A DNA stretch of 64,000 nucleotides from Procambarus clarkii (GCF_040958095.1 NC_091185.1:22544003-22608002), one strand, 5' to 3'; numbered from the stretch's first letter, positions 48,494 to 60,831 are shown. The notes: generated by a model not told the origin, from the letters alone. A program made the numbers and translations.

Positions 48494-50315
48494 CAACTAC
48501 ATTACCAGTATACTGAGAGCAGCTACAGTACCAGTATACTGAGAACAGCTACAGTACCAGTATACTGAGAGCAGCTACAGTACCAGTATACTGAGAGCAG
48601 CTACAGTACCAGTATACTGAGAACAGCTACAGTACCAGTATACTGAGAACAGCTACAGTACCAGTATACTGAGAACAGCTACAGTACCAGTATAGTGAGA
48701 ACAGCTACAGTACCAGTATAGTGAAAGCAGCTACAGTACCAGTATACTGAGAACAGCTACAGTACCAGTATACTGAGAACAGCTACAGTACCAGTATACT
48801 GAGAACAGCTACAGTACCAGTATACTGAGAACAGCTACAGTACCAGTATACTGAGAACAGCTACAGTACCAGTATACTGAGAACAGCTACAGTACCAGTA
48901 TACTGAGAACAGCTACAGTACCAGTATACTGAGAACAGCTACAGTACCAGTATACTGAGAACAGCTACAGTACCAGTATACTGAGAACAGCTACAGTACC
49001 AGTATACTGAGAACAGCTACAGTACCAGTATACTGAGAACAGCTACAGTACCAGTATACTGAGAACAGCTACAGTACCAGTATACTGAGAACAGCTACAG
49101 TACCAGTATACTGAGAACAGCTACAGTACCAGTATACTGAGAACAGCTACAGTACCAGTATACTGAGAACAGCTACAGTACCAGTATACTGAGAACAGCT
49201 ACAGTACCAGTATACTGAGAACAGCTACAGTACCAGTATACTGAGAACAGCTACAGTACCAGTATACTGAGAACAGCTACAGTACCAGTATACTGAGAAC
49301 AGCTACAGTACCAGTATACTGAGAACAGCTACAGTACCAGTATACTGAGAGCAGCTACAGTACCAGTATACTGAGAGCAGCTACAGTACCAGTATACTGA
49401 GAGCAGCTACAGTACCAGTATACTGAGAGCAGCTACAGTACCAGTATACTGAGAGCAGCTACAGTACCAGTATACTGAGAGCAGCTACAGTACCAGTATA
49501 CTGAGAGCAGCTACAGTACCAGTATACTGAGAGCAGCTACAGTACCAGTATACTGAGAGCAGCTACAGTACCAGTATACTGAGAGCAGCTACAGTACCAG
49601 TATACTGAGAGCAGCTACAGTACCAGTATACTGAGAGCAGCTACAGTACCAGTATACTGAGAGCAGCTACAGTACCAGTATACTGAGAGCAGCTACAGTA
49701 CCAGTATACTTTTGAGCAGCTACAGTACCAGTATACTGTGAGCAGCTACAGTACCAGTATACTGAGAACAGCTACAGTACCAGTATACTGAGATCAGCTA
49801 CAGTACCAGTATACTGAGAACAGCTACAGTACCAGTATACTGAGAACAGCTACTTTACCAGTATACTGAGAACAGCTACTTTACCAGTATACTGAGAACA
49901 GCTACAGTACCAGTATACTGAGAACAGCTACAGTACCAGTATACTGAGAGCAGCTACAGTACCAGTATACTGAGAGCAGCTACAGTACCAGTATACTGAG
50001 AACAGCTACTGTACCAGTATACTGAGAACAGCTACTGTACCAGTATACTGAGAGCAGCTACAGTACCAGTATACTGAGAACAGCTACTGTACCAGTATAC
50101 TGAGAACAGCTACTTTACCAGTATACTGAGAACAACTACAGTACCAGTATACTGAGAGCAGCTACAGTACCAGTATACTGAGAACAGGTACAGTATCAGT
50201 ATACTGAGAGCAGCTACAGTACCAATATACTGAGGGCAGCTACAGTACCAGTATACTGATAGCAGCTACATTACCTGCATACTGAGAGCTGCTACAGTAC
50301 CAGTATACTGTAGCT
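48494..50315 (+). repeat. 26-bp satellite array, about 70 units
   Basis: Each unit reads AGCTACAGTACCAGTATACT then GAGAAC or GAGAGC. The 10-bp palindrome CAGTATACTG is in nearly every unit. Units with GAGAAC form a block (about 48,620-49,340), those with GAGAGC another (about 49,340-49,700), and the right end is mixed and more diverged. Three inverted units lie at 10705-10770. Confidence 0.96.
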
Positions 50316-50526
50316 ATACCAAAGAAATATATATTCTATACCTATGTTTTATCGTGGCTATACCAAAGGAAACAAAGGGTTAGTATCAATTACCAAAATG
50401 CGAGTATAAATATGTTAGCAAATGGCGAGTTTACAGGTTACATTTGTGTGTGTAAACTAAAGTCTTTGAAAATGTAATAGGTAATTACGAAACGCGTTCA
50501 GGCATCGCGTCAGACTAGAAAAAAAA

Positions 50527-51880
50527 ATGAATTTTGGAGAATTAATTTTTCAATTGCCATCGACAGTAAAAAGAAACATAAGAAATGTTAAGAAAATTCG
50601 TGTTAGAATTATTAATCTTACTTTTTCGGTCATATTTAACAACATATGTTTAGAAGAAAGACTGCTACCAAAATATACTAATAGTAAAATGCACGACCCA
50701 GCAGTAAGAAATCAAGCCTTCACGATAAAATATCGCCAAGATCAGATTCGAAATCAGATACACAAGGCAGAAAATGAGATCAAAGACAACAAAACGCAAC
50801 TACTTCACGCTACAAACCAATGGAGAAACAGCAACATCGACGAAAACCTCCGTACTTGTATCGACCATCACGTCGACATACTCACCGATCGACATCACCA
50901 CAGCACCGAAGCCAGGATCATCTAGAAACTAACATCATTATATGGAGGACCTTTGGCGATTCCACGACCAAGATATGGCTTCCTGAACCTAGCTGGAATC
51001 AACCTCACTGAAGACCAAGTCACTCTCCTAAATCTGGGTATAAACTGTCACGTTATGTCCAGACCAAGTGAGATGGCCCGGAAAGTGGAGTTGGAGATCC
51101 TGTTGAACGACATATTCGACCTCTAGACGCAAAAGAAGGTCACCACCAAAGACACCTTGCAAGCAGAACTTATTACAGAAGGTGGAAAGATTCGAGGCAA
51201 CTACAGAAGCACCATACTGTCCCCCGAGCTCAAAGCGGCAGCTAAGAGCCTTCGTGAGAACAAGGAGATAGTCGTCAGGAGAGGTGACAAATCGCCAATA
51301 TAAGTCATTCTTAAAAAAGACGAATATCTGGCGAAAGTGAACCTCATACTCTCTGACCAAACTAAATTCCAAAGGGAAACGAAGGACACCACAGGCGAAT
51401 TGAAAACAAAGGTAAACAGATTGATCGAAACTGTAAACGCCAAGAAATCCGGACTCCACCTGCTAAAGATTATTGGGGAAACAAACCTGGGTATGCATAT
51501 GGAAATGTCAAGACACACAAGCCTGGAAACCCGCTTCGGCCAATCATCAGCCAGATACACACACCCACGTACAGACTGGCGAAGCGACTCAATGGCTTGC
51601 TGACTCCTTATGTACCTTGTGCTTTCAGCCTAAAGTCTCCAAAGGAATTTGTTGACTTAGTGCGAGGAACACGAGCCACAGGGATAAGAGCCTCGTTGGA
51701 CGTAGAATCACTGTTTACCAATGTACCTGTGGATGAAACAATCGGGATGATAGTGGACAGAGTGTTTGGTGATCCAGCTTGTACTCCTCTTGACATACCA
51801 GAAAACATTCTAAGGAAACTACTCCAAGCTTGTACTAAAGAGGCACCCTTCTTGAGCCCTGATGGGCACATGTATTTCGT
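50527..51880 (+). pseudogene. Penelope-like element, N-terminal half of RT
   Basis: Translation in changing + frames gives the upstream region (LEERLLPKYTNSKMHDPAVR; LAGINLTEDQVTLLNLG; LSPELKAAAKSLRENKEI) and the first RT motifs of Penelope-like elements: YGNVKTHKPGNPLRPIIS (about 51,490-51,545), AKRLNGLLTPYVP, ASLDVESLFTNVPVDETI (about 51,690-51,745), then FLSPDGHMYF. Stops near 51,121 and 51,301 and a frameshift near 51,480 show decay. It ends just before the MGSPLG and YIDD motifs; no GIY-YIG endonuclease is seen. The family call is strong from the THKPGNPLRPI and FTNVP motifs. Confidence 0.85.
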
Positions 51881-51889
51881 TGTGTTCCA

Positions 51890-52424
51890 ATTTACGTTGG
51901 AATTGAGCTGTTTTGTTTACCATACCGTTCATTTTGTGAGAATAGTTTGCTTTTATACTTCTTCATATTTTCATTTAATTTTGTACTGTTTTTCATATAT
52001 TTCAGTGATGGAAACATCAGATCACTTGATGTTCGCAATTTTCTGATAGGAACATCAGACCATTTAGAAAGGCATCGGACGAGGGAGTGGGGAATGGTGA
52101 GGATGACGAGGGGGACGGAAGCGAGAGATGGTGGGGAGGACGAGGGGAGAAGGGAGGGGGTAATGGTGAGGAAGAACGGGGGAGTTTGAGATGGTGGGGA
52201 CGAGGGGATGGGGGAATGGATAATGGTGGGTAGGACAAAGGGACCGGGGAGTGGGACATTGTGGAAAGGAAGGGGAAGGGGTGAGGGGGGAATGGTGGGG
52301 AAGACGAGGAAACAGGTGAGGTGGGGGGGGGTAATTATGGGGGAGGGACTGGGGGACAGGGAAGGTTCCAGTGGACAGGAATATATACTGGCAATACCCG
52401 GCCAACACGTGGCCGGGTACTGGT
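51890..52424. mobile_element. Non-autonomous element H1, Helitron-like 3' end
   Basis: From AATTGAGCTG the sequence follows the same order as H2: a T-rich stretch, GTGATGG-AACATCAGATCA, a GGGGA-rich purine stretch, and a terminal hairpin. The hairpin arms are TACCCGGCCA (52395-52404) and TGGCCGGGTA (52410-52419), followed by CTGG-T, which fits the CTRR-T ending of Helitrons. It lacks the 5' part that H2 has. No protein is encoded. The Helitron assignment is tentative. Confidence 0.5.
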
Positions 52425-53663
52425 ATCATATATATCTATATAAATAAAAATGTAAATGTTTCTATACCTATATCTATATAAATAAAAAATGTAAATAAAA
52501 ATGTAAAAATGTAAATGAAAGTTCTTTACAGATTGCTTTGAAATTTTCACACAACGTTCCTTTCACATCTGATCGGGTTTATATATATATATGATATAGA
52601 TGTCACGTCTGTGACGGGAAAAAACATACTTTTTTGAAAAACTGTATTTTTTAATGTAATTTTCATGAGAGGGAAATCTTCGTAACCTCTCTTATGATTG
52701 CTTTGAAATTTTGACACAACGTTCCATTCGAATAGGCACGTGTTTTTATATACCTCCTATATACATGCCACAACTGTGACAGGAAAAAATCGTACCTTTT
52801 AAAAGAAAACAGCGCCATCTGTTGGACGTAAGAGCAACACACGCCGAAATCTCTGAAAGTTCTTCATCAATTGCTTTGAAATTTCGATACAATATTCCAT
52901 TCAAATACACGCGCGTTTTTATATACTGACTATATAGATGCCACACCTGTGACATGTAAAAACATGCTTTTTTGAAAAACAACGCAATCTGTTGCACGTA
53001 ATAGCAACTCACGCTATACTAAATCTGTTCTGATTCCATTTCAGTGTTTCCAATTGCATTGATAAATTCAATTTTCATGAATTTTGATTTATTTTCATTT
53101 CGATTTAATTGATTTTGTGTGACATTGCATTTAAATTGAGCTGTGTTGTTTACCATACTATTTATTTCCTGAGTATAGTTTATTTTTGTATTTTTCATTT
53201 TTTTAATTTCTTTTTTATCTGTTTTTCTTATATTTTAGTGATGGGAATATCAGATCATTTGATGTTCTTAATTTTCTGATGAGATCATCAGATCGTTTGG
53301 GAATGCATCGAATGAGGGAGTGGGAAATGTTGGGGTGGACAAGGGGATGGGAGTGGGGGATTTTGGGGAGGACGAGAGGACAGGGGAGGGGGTAATGGTG
53401 GCGAAGGACAAGGGAACGGGGGAGTTTGGGATGGTGGGGACGAGGGGAGAGGGAAATTGAGAATGGTGGGGAGAACAAGGGAACAGCGGAGTGGGGGTTG
53501 ATGGAAAGGACGAGGGGACGGAGGAGGGGGGAATGGTAGGGAGGATGAGGGGACAGGGCATGGGGAATGGTGGGGAAGACTGGGAGATGGGGGAAGGTTG
53601 CTGTGGCTCAGCAACGTACATGCGTTGCTGAGTCACAGCAACGCGTAGCCGGGTACAGCCAGT
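52425..53663. mobile_element. Non-autonomous element H2, Helitron-like
   Basis: It starts TC at about 52427 (TCATATATATC), continues with GATTGCTTTGAAATTTT segments repeated three times (about 52533, 52697, 52871), a GTGATGGGAACATCAG-type segment, then the purine-rich stretch and a strong hairpin (arms 53597-53616 and 53623-53642, 19 of 20 paired, loop TACATG), ending GCCGGGTACAGCCAGT. I recall a very common decapod repeat with this structure. It has no transposase. Head-to-tail contact with H1 suggests tandem insertion or duplication. Confidence 0.5.
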
Positions 53664-54029
53664 AAAAAATAAAAAACTACCACGACACTACCCATACACA
53701 GTCTCCCCTCACTACCATGACACTACCCATACACGCACATTTTTACATGTAATAATAATAATAACAAAAAAATAGTAGTTAGTATCAGTTTATTGATTGA
53801 CAGTTGAGAGGCGGGCCAAGAGAGCCGAGTTCAACCCCCGCAAGCACAGCTAGGTGAATACATGCCAACACACTCCCTACTCTATATACTGATACATGTA
53901 CAGGAATATTCATTGAATTTATATTCACGAGTGAACAACACAAACCCACAATTACTGAACGACTAAAAACGGCATGGAAAATGTAGCACTAAAAATAATA
54001 ATTATATTCTGCATTCCTAATTACAATTT
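53664..54029. other. Unassigned DNA with a possible SINE scrap
   Basis: Includes a short (AAT)n run near 53750 and, at about 53795-53862, GAGAGGCGGGCCAAGAGAGC then GAGTTCAACCCCCGCAAGCA, which resembles a tRNA-related decapod repeat (the GTTCAACCC part looks like a B box). No gene seen. Confidence 0.4.
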
Positions 54030-54217
54030 ATGGCTCAGTTATGGATCATATGCAATAACCGCTTCATAACAGTCCACACAAATTTTCTAGTTTTCTTTGT
54101 ACGGTTCGTCAGGGGAGATAATGTACTAGCAAGACCTTAGATGCGTCAATAGAAGTATCCGGCTGACTTAACAAACCTGCGCACATCCTTTGTTGGTCTG
54201 AGTCCGAATACCTGTAA
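54030..54217 (-). pseudogene. Gypsy pol remnant, left of LINE D (RT thumb / RNase H start)
   Basis: The minus strand reads FGLRPTKDVRRFVKSAGYFY, stop, RI, stop, GLASTLSPLTNRTKKTRKFV, the segment that joins RT to RNase H in Ty3/Gypsy pol. It continues the RT that ends at 60529 on the other side of LINE D. Two stops show decay. Confidence 0.8.
54204..54217. repeat. Target-site duplication of LINE D, 3' side
   Basis: CCGAATACCTGTAA matches 60529-60542 (CCGAATACATGTAA) at 13 of 14 positions. Confidence 0.8.
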
Positions 54218-54299
54218 GTAAGTAAGTAATTATCAAAAGAAGGCACCAAACCGGGAAGGCTATGCAGCACCATCAAATGCGTAAAATAATCAGAGGGCG

Positions 54300-57200
54300 C
54301 TAAATATCACCAAGGATGCCAATACGAGAACAAAAACGCATAAGGTGAACGATATCAAAAGTATCCGAGTCACCAAGAATTCTATTGAGGGACAGGTGAC
54401 CGCGAGGGGCGGTCGGAAAGCAAGACACACGCTCGTCCTGGAAGTCAGGACATTCAAGAAGGACATGCATGACCGTAAGAGGGACAATGCAACTAGGACA
54501 ATAAGGAGCAGGGCGGCGCTCCATCAAGTAACCATGGGTTAAGCGAGTATGGCCAATACGCAACCTCGCCAGAGCTGTTTCCCACCACCGGTTACAATGG
54601 AAGGAGGACGGCCACGAGGAAACACAACATTTGAGAGTACATAGTTTGTTACCAGTAACAGACAACCAAGAAGCCTGCCAACGGGTAAGGACGGAGGAAT
54701 GGATAACCGGGTAAAAGTCGGAATACGGAATACCTTTACGAGAGATGGGACAAGAGCGGACAGCTTCCTTGGCGGCAGCATCCGCACGCTCATTTAAAGA
54801 CACACCAATATGGCTGGGAACCCAACAAAACTCAACCGACTTAAATTTACAGTGAACAAGAAACAGCCAATGCTGGATCTCGACAACTACTGGATGAACC
54901 GGATTAAAGGACCCGAGAGCCATGAGGGCACTACGAGAGTCAACAACAACTACAAAGGAAGACTGACAACGAGAAAGCAGGAGACGAAGAGCATAGAGAA
55001 TAGCATAAAGCTCCGCTGTAAAGATGCTAGTCTCCGGAGGTAAGCGACACATATAAGTGCGATCAGGAAAAACAACAGAGTAGCCAACACCGTCCGCAGA
55101 CTTAGACTCATCGGTGAAGACAGAAACGGAGCGGGAGTGAGAAGAAAAGTGCTCAAGGAAAAGGTGCTTTAGAACCGTAGGAGGGGTAAAAGCTTTAGTG
55201 ATACGGGTCAAGGATGTACAAAACCGCGGAAGAGCGACTCTCCACGGGGGCAAAGAAGGAACAACACGAGGAGAAACATTAGAAATACGAATGGAAAGAG
55301 AGTCCTGTAGGCGAGATAACCGGACAGAAAGAGGGAGGTGGTAAAGAGGAACAGGAACCGCAGGAGGGGTAAAAGTTAAAACACGACAGAGGCGAGAGGA
55401 AGAATGTTGTAAGGACCGCGCAAGATAGCGAAGACAGTAGCGATCACGGTGGTCTTGGAGAGACAGGAAGCCAGTGTCAACATACAAACTAAGGACGGGA
55501 GTCGAACGAAAGGCACCAGAACTGAGGCACAACCCAGTATGGTGCAAAACATCAAGACGGCGAAGAGTAGAAGGAGAAGCAGACGAGTAAGCAGGGGCAA
55601 CCATAATCGAGCTTAGACAGGACGAGAGAGGAATGTAAAGCAAGGAGAGTGCGCCTATCTGCCCCCAAGAAGTATGGGACAAGACCCGAAGGAGGGTAAG
55701 GGCCTTAGAGCACTCAACACGGAGGTAAGAGATATGGGGAGACCAAGACAAACGAGTGTCAAGGAATAACCCCAAAAGCTTCGCGGAATCTTTGTACTCA
55801 AGGGGATAACTATAAAGTGACAAAGAGGGACGAAGAACGACCCGTTTCCGCGTAAAAGTCATGGCACAAGTCTTAGAAGTAGAGAACTTGAAGCCATGAT
55901 CGGTGGCCCAAGACGACACGGCATCAATTGCATGTTGAAGCCGGCGCTGAAGGAGAGGCGAATCATCACCCTGACAGCAAAGGGTAAGATCATCGACATA
56001 GAGAGCGGAGAAGACACCTGAAGGAAGACAGGAAAGAAGACCATTGAGGGCAACCAGAAAAAGAGTAGTGCTCAGAACAGTACCCTGGGGCACACCTTCG
56101 TATTGCTGAAAAGAGGCAGAGAGAGCGGTACCAAGGCGAACCCGAAAGGAACGACGAGAGAGGAAGCTGCAGAGAAAGAGAGGGAGACGACCACGAAGGC
56201 CAAAAGAATGAAATTGAGATAGAATATGATACCGCCAAGTGGTGTCGTAAGCCTTTTCCAGGTCAAAAAGGACGGCAACAACGGAGGTCTTCGCAGCAAA
56301 AGCAGTACGAATATAGACCTCCAAGTTCACCAGGACATCTGTCGTGCTGCGGCACTTACGGAAATCAAATTGAGAAGAGGAGAGGAGTTGATGGTGTTCC
56401 AGGAACCACATCAGACGAACGTTAACCATACGTTCAAAGAGTTTCCAGACAAAACTTGTGAGGGCAATAGGGCGAAAGTCCTTAGGGGAAGTACCCAGAG
56501 ACCCCGGTTTGCGAACAGGGAGGACAACGACATCGAGCCAGTCCACAGGGACTGACGACGACTCCCAGATCCCATTATACAGACTCAGTAAATACTGAGA
56601 CGTGCACGGAGGGAGATGGCGAAGCATCTCATAATGAATACCATCGGAGCCCGCCGCCGTAGAACCGCAGAGGGCCAGGGCAGAACGAAGTTCAGAGAGA
56701 GAGAAGGGATCATTATAGGGAAGTTGAAGACGAGTGCATAAATCTAAAGGACGAGACTCAAGGACAGGTTTACGAAGAAGGAAAGATTGGGGAAGATGAA
56801 GACCAGAGCTAACAGAAGAAAAGTGGGAACCCAGTACGGAAGCGACCCGCAACGGGTCCGCCACAAGAGTATCATGGAGGTGAAGGACCGGTGAAACATC
56901 GGGAACGAACTTACCCGCTATCTTGCGGATACGCTTCCAGATCTGGAAGCGTATCCGCAAGATAGCGGCTAAGCAGAGGAGTTTCGGACGTAATTGTCGA
57001 GACATAAGATGCCCAACATTCACGTTTAGCCGTACGGATGGCGCTACGGGCCACCGCACTCGCTTTCCGAAAGAAAAGAAAAGAATCGGTCGTCTGCCTA
57101 CGGCGGTGCCTCTTCCAGGCTGCACGCTTAAAGCAGACAGACCAAGCACAGTCCGCATTCCACCAGGGAACGCACTTCCGTGGACCCCGAGAGGAAGAGC

Positions 57201-58068
57201 GAGGAATAGAGCGGAGGGTAGCGTTGAAGACAGTGTCTTGAAAAAGGAGGAGAGCGCGAGAGAGAGGCAGAAGGGAGAGGTCAGAGAGAGCAGCACTGAT
57301 AGTAAATAGGGTCCAGTCCGCCTTAGCAAACTGCCACCTAGGGAAAGAGAGGGAAGGGCGAAAAGAGAAAAAAGGAAACAAGGATGGGGAAATGATCACT
57401 TCCATGGAGGTCATCAAGAACCTGCCACGTGAAATCTAAGTAAAGAGAAGAAGAGCAGAGAGAAAGATCAAGGCAAGAAAGGATGCGAGTCCGAGAGTCC
57501 AAATGAGTGGGCTCACCGGAATTCAGAAGAGACAGCGAAGAAGAGAGGAGAAACAGCTCAAGAAGGCGACCCCGGGAATTCGTCAGAACGTCACCCCAAA
57601 GAGAATGACGACAATTGAAGTCACCCAGCAGGAGCATAGGCTCCGGCAAGGAGTCTAGGAGGTGTTTCAAATTAGGAAGAGAAAGCGGAACACTTGGGGG
57701 GAGATAAATATAACAAACTGTGTACCATTTCCCCACAAAGATATGAGCAGCAGAACAATGGAGAGGCGAAGGAAAAAGTAAAGGAACATCAGCACGAATC
57801 AAGAGAGCAGAAGAATTAGAAGCCCCAGCAACGGCTGGGGGGGGGGGAGAGAGAAAGGAATAGCTACGAAAACGACCAGGACGAGCACCAGGCATCGGCT
57901 CCTGGAGACAGACACAAAGGGGCGAAAACCGCGAAATCAGAAGTTGGAGTTCGAGGAAATTGGCGTAATAACCTTGAACGTTCCATTGAAGAATGGACAA
58001 CGACGAGAAGAGAAAGGACAAAAACAGAGAACAAGGAAGAAACAAAGGCAAAAGAGCAACAGAGCACG
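54300..58068 (-). pseudogene. LINE D ORF2, nearly complete, frameshifted
   Basis: The endonuclease N-terminal half through SDHFPIL is in one frame (58051-57338), including across G11-AGAGAG at 57837-57852. The linker continues at 57417-56911. RT (FDLEKAYDTTW, GVPQGTVLS, YVDD near 56,000), RNase H (FTDESKS, where Gly is replaced by Glu) and the C-terminal zinc motif lie in one long frame down to the stop at 54300. A 25-bp net insertion forming a 54-bp palindrome (56915-56968) breaks the frame between endonuclease and RT, and there is a compensated shift near 55,600-55,665. Confidence 0.85.
56915..56968. repeat. 54-bp perfect palindrome in LINE D
   Basis: CCGCTATCTTGCGGATACGC reads on to TTCCAGA at the centre (56941/56942) and then mirrors itself. 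The left arm is normal LINE sequence; the right arm is its inverted copy, absent from copies A and B. It changes the ORF2 frame. Confidence 0.95.
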
Positions 58069-59988
58069 TTAAAGAATATCAGGGTCGGGATCAGGGTCAG
58101 CAAAGTCAGGGTTAGGGGGCATGGGTAAACTGAGCAAAGTCGGAGGGAAGGAAACGGGAGAACAGATCAGAGGTGGGCGGGCGGGGTCCGGAGGAGGAAG
58201 AGGAGGAGACAACGGAGAGGAGCAGTCAAGGACAGCAGCAGGAAGAGGGGGGGGTAGAAAGAGGGGAGCGCACCTCAGCAAGGGCAGCAACCGAGAGGGA
58301 AGCGGGGGCTAAAGAAACCTCCATAGCAGGAACAGGGGGTGCAACCACCGAAATGGGATGGGAAGGAGCGAGAGAGGCAGAAGTAGGGGCCGAGGAAGAA
58401 AGCAAAACCTTCTTACCCGCCGGGGAGGAGGAAGGAGAGGAGCCAGGCTTACGCTTCTGACTTAAAGAGACAGGTGTCCCAGCAACTATGTACCGGGCAA
58501 CGGATTCCAGTGTCTCAACAGGAGAAGCCGAACGAGAGCACACACGACGGCCGTTAGGAGAGCGATGGACATCCGCCCGCACCGACAGGCGGTGGGGAGA
58601 GCCGACAGATGGAGGAAGAGGATGGGAAGGAGGATCGGAGGGGGACGAGGAAGAAGACACAGAAGACACGACAGACCGGGTAGAAGGAAGGGGAACCCCA
58701 GACAGAGGACCAGGAGGAGGATCCTTTGGGAGAGAACCCAAAGGAACAGAGGAGGGGGCAGTGGGCGTATCAAGGTCCAAGGCCCGGAAACGGTTGTGAG
58801 TCTGAGGAAGGTGGGAAGGACGAGGAGAGAAAGAGCGCAACACGCGAGCATAGGAGATATTAGCATAAGGCGGGAGCCGGCGAACCTGGGGTCTAGCCTC
58901 AGGAAAAGATAAACGCTCCCGGTGCTTCAAGTTGAGGATGGCTGCCTCAAGCTTGTAATGGACACACGCACGGTAGAAGGTAGGATGGGCGTCACCGCAG
59001 TTGAGACAACGAGCCTGGGGAGAAGTGCACTCCGACTTAGAGTGACCTTCGCCACCACACAAAGGACAGAGAGAGACAGTCCCGGAGCAGTGGAGGGCAC
59101 CATGCCCAAACCTCCAGCACTTGTTACAGAGCCGAGGAGAAGGAATGTACTTCTGGACAGAGCACCTGGCACCAGCAAGAATGACAGAAGGTGGAAGGGT
59201 CCTACCATCAAAGGTAATCTTCACAACATGGAGGGGTTGACGGCGACTACCACGAGGGGGACGAGTAAACGTGTCCACCTGGAGAATAGAATGGCCCTGG
59301 GCAGCAAGGATATGTCGAATATCGTCGTGGCAGTCGCGCAGGTCCCGAACACCGGTCGCAACATGGGTTGGGAGCAGAATAGTGCCAACACTGGCATTCA
59401 ACTGAGCGTTCTTCGAGACCCGAACAGGGGTCTCGCCAAGGCAGGATAAGGCAGCCAAGCAGGAAGCAGCATCCTGAGGAGGAGCAGCAACGACACGTGT
59501 ACCGAGACGAGTGGGGTTGAAAGTAATGGAGGCATCCACGGAATCAACGAGATGTCGATGGAGGGAGAAATCGTCAGGAGGCGCAGAATCAAGAGGGAGA
59601 TCAAAATATTTGGCCCACGGAACGGGACCAAACAAGGCTTGATAGGTAGCAGAACTGGAAGGAATCGAGCGAGGGCGGCCATGACGAGGACGGCGGTGAG
59701 AACCCCCAGAGAGAGAGGGGTTAAAAGGCGCAGTAGTTACAACTAGAGATGGAGCCGCGCCAGGGGACGAGGTAGTCACCACTGGGGGCTTGGGGCTCGA
59801 CCCAACCACAGAGGACGGAGGGGAGCCAGGGGAAGGAGTCAGAGAGGCCAAAGGAGGAGCAAGGTCGGGGCCCAATGCAGCGGAGGCTACAGAGCCCGGT
59901 CTTCCAACACAGACCGACTCGGGGCTTGGTCGCCCACCCCATGAGCCTGAGAAGGTAAAGCAGAAACAGTCAAAACAGGGGCTATCAT
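58069..59988 (-). pseudogene. LINE D ORF1, two frameshifts
   Basis: An ATG aligned with copies A and C lies at 59986-59988 (MIAPVL). One G is missing from the run near 59923, so the first 22 or so codons are out of frame with the rest. The main body (to about 58250) keeps CNKCWRFGHGALHC, CPLCGGEGHSKSEC and CLNCGDAHPTFYRAC. Near 58,247-58,254 an expanded G run shifts the frame before the proline-rich tail, which ends at TAA 58069-58071. The ORF1-ORF2 joint is TAACG as in the other copies. Confidence 0.85.
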
Positions 59989-60528
59989 CATGACGAAAAG
60001 GAAAATTCATTCACGAATATGCCCCCACACCCACCATGGAGCCACAATTAGAGGCAGGACACCCAACAAGAAGCTATCGCCGATCTTGCCGGGCCTCCTA
60101 GTGGTGCGTCGTGAGTATACGCCCCACTAACGCCACCTTAAGAACCGACAGTCCGTCGAGATTGGGTTCTGTGACGAAAGGGGGATTGACAATAAAAGGT
60201 TCCAGTCGCTCTCGACGTCAGGTACTACAGTTCTACGGGTGCAAGAGTATGCCTCCTCCAGCACCCGGGCATCAAAATAGAAGAAGTCCAAGGGAAGAAC
60301 CAGAACAAGCAAAAGGTCGGCAGGAAACGGCAAGCAGATAGGAGAAGAGGGGGGAGAAAAACGAAACAGAAGGAAAAGGAAACGGTGCTCAGCAGAATTG
60401 GAGAGGACGGCAGCAGGAGCACAAGGCTAGAAAAGGACAGAGTACTGTCCCAAGGAGCATCACACTCCGGCAGCCGCCCACTAAGCCCCCCCTCATGGCA
60501 ACAACGAGCTGAGCGGGGAGGGGGGGGG

Positions 60529-60542
60529 CCGAATACATGTAA
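60529..60542. repeat. Target-site duplication of LINE D, 5' side
   Basis: CCGAATACATGTAA, paired with 54204-54217. Confidence 0.8.
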
Positions 60543-60831
60543 TGGCGCCGGATGTGTCTGGGTAAGGCCCATCTGTGCTCACCTCCAACCCTAGAAACTT
60601 GAATTTCTGAGATGCCAGAGTGCACTTGTGAATATTTAATTTGAAAACTGTCTTCTCTAACAGTGATATTGTCTTAGTCAGGTCCCAGAGGTGTTTGTCA
60701 ATTGATCTAGAATAGACCACCACGTCATCCAGGTACGTTAATGAGAGCCTACCCAAGACTGGACTGAGAATGTAAGTAATTGCCCTCTGAAAGAAAAGAA
60801 GGGGCTCTCCTTATACCAAAAGGGCATTTGT

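Larger units (their letters stand above)
54218..60528 (-). mobile_element. LINE copy D, full length, inserted in Gypsy pol
   Basis: Same family as A-C, with the (TTAC)n tail at 54218 and a C-rich 5' end at 60528. A 14-bp target-site duplication brackets it (54204-54217 and 60529-60542). Removing the element and one duplication rejoins Gypsy RT. Both ORFs carry frameshifts, but its endonuclease is the only one of the four whose reading frame crosses the G run intact. Confidence 0.9.

Noticed and set aside
27575..50315. CRISPR-like array
   Set aside because: Units are contiguous without unique spacers and the DNA is eukaryotic.
52017..53636. Proline-rich minus-strand frames in H1 and H2
   Set aside because: They are translations of the purine-rich GGGGA stretch and have no homology I recognise.
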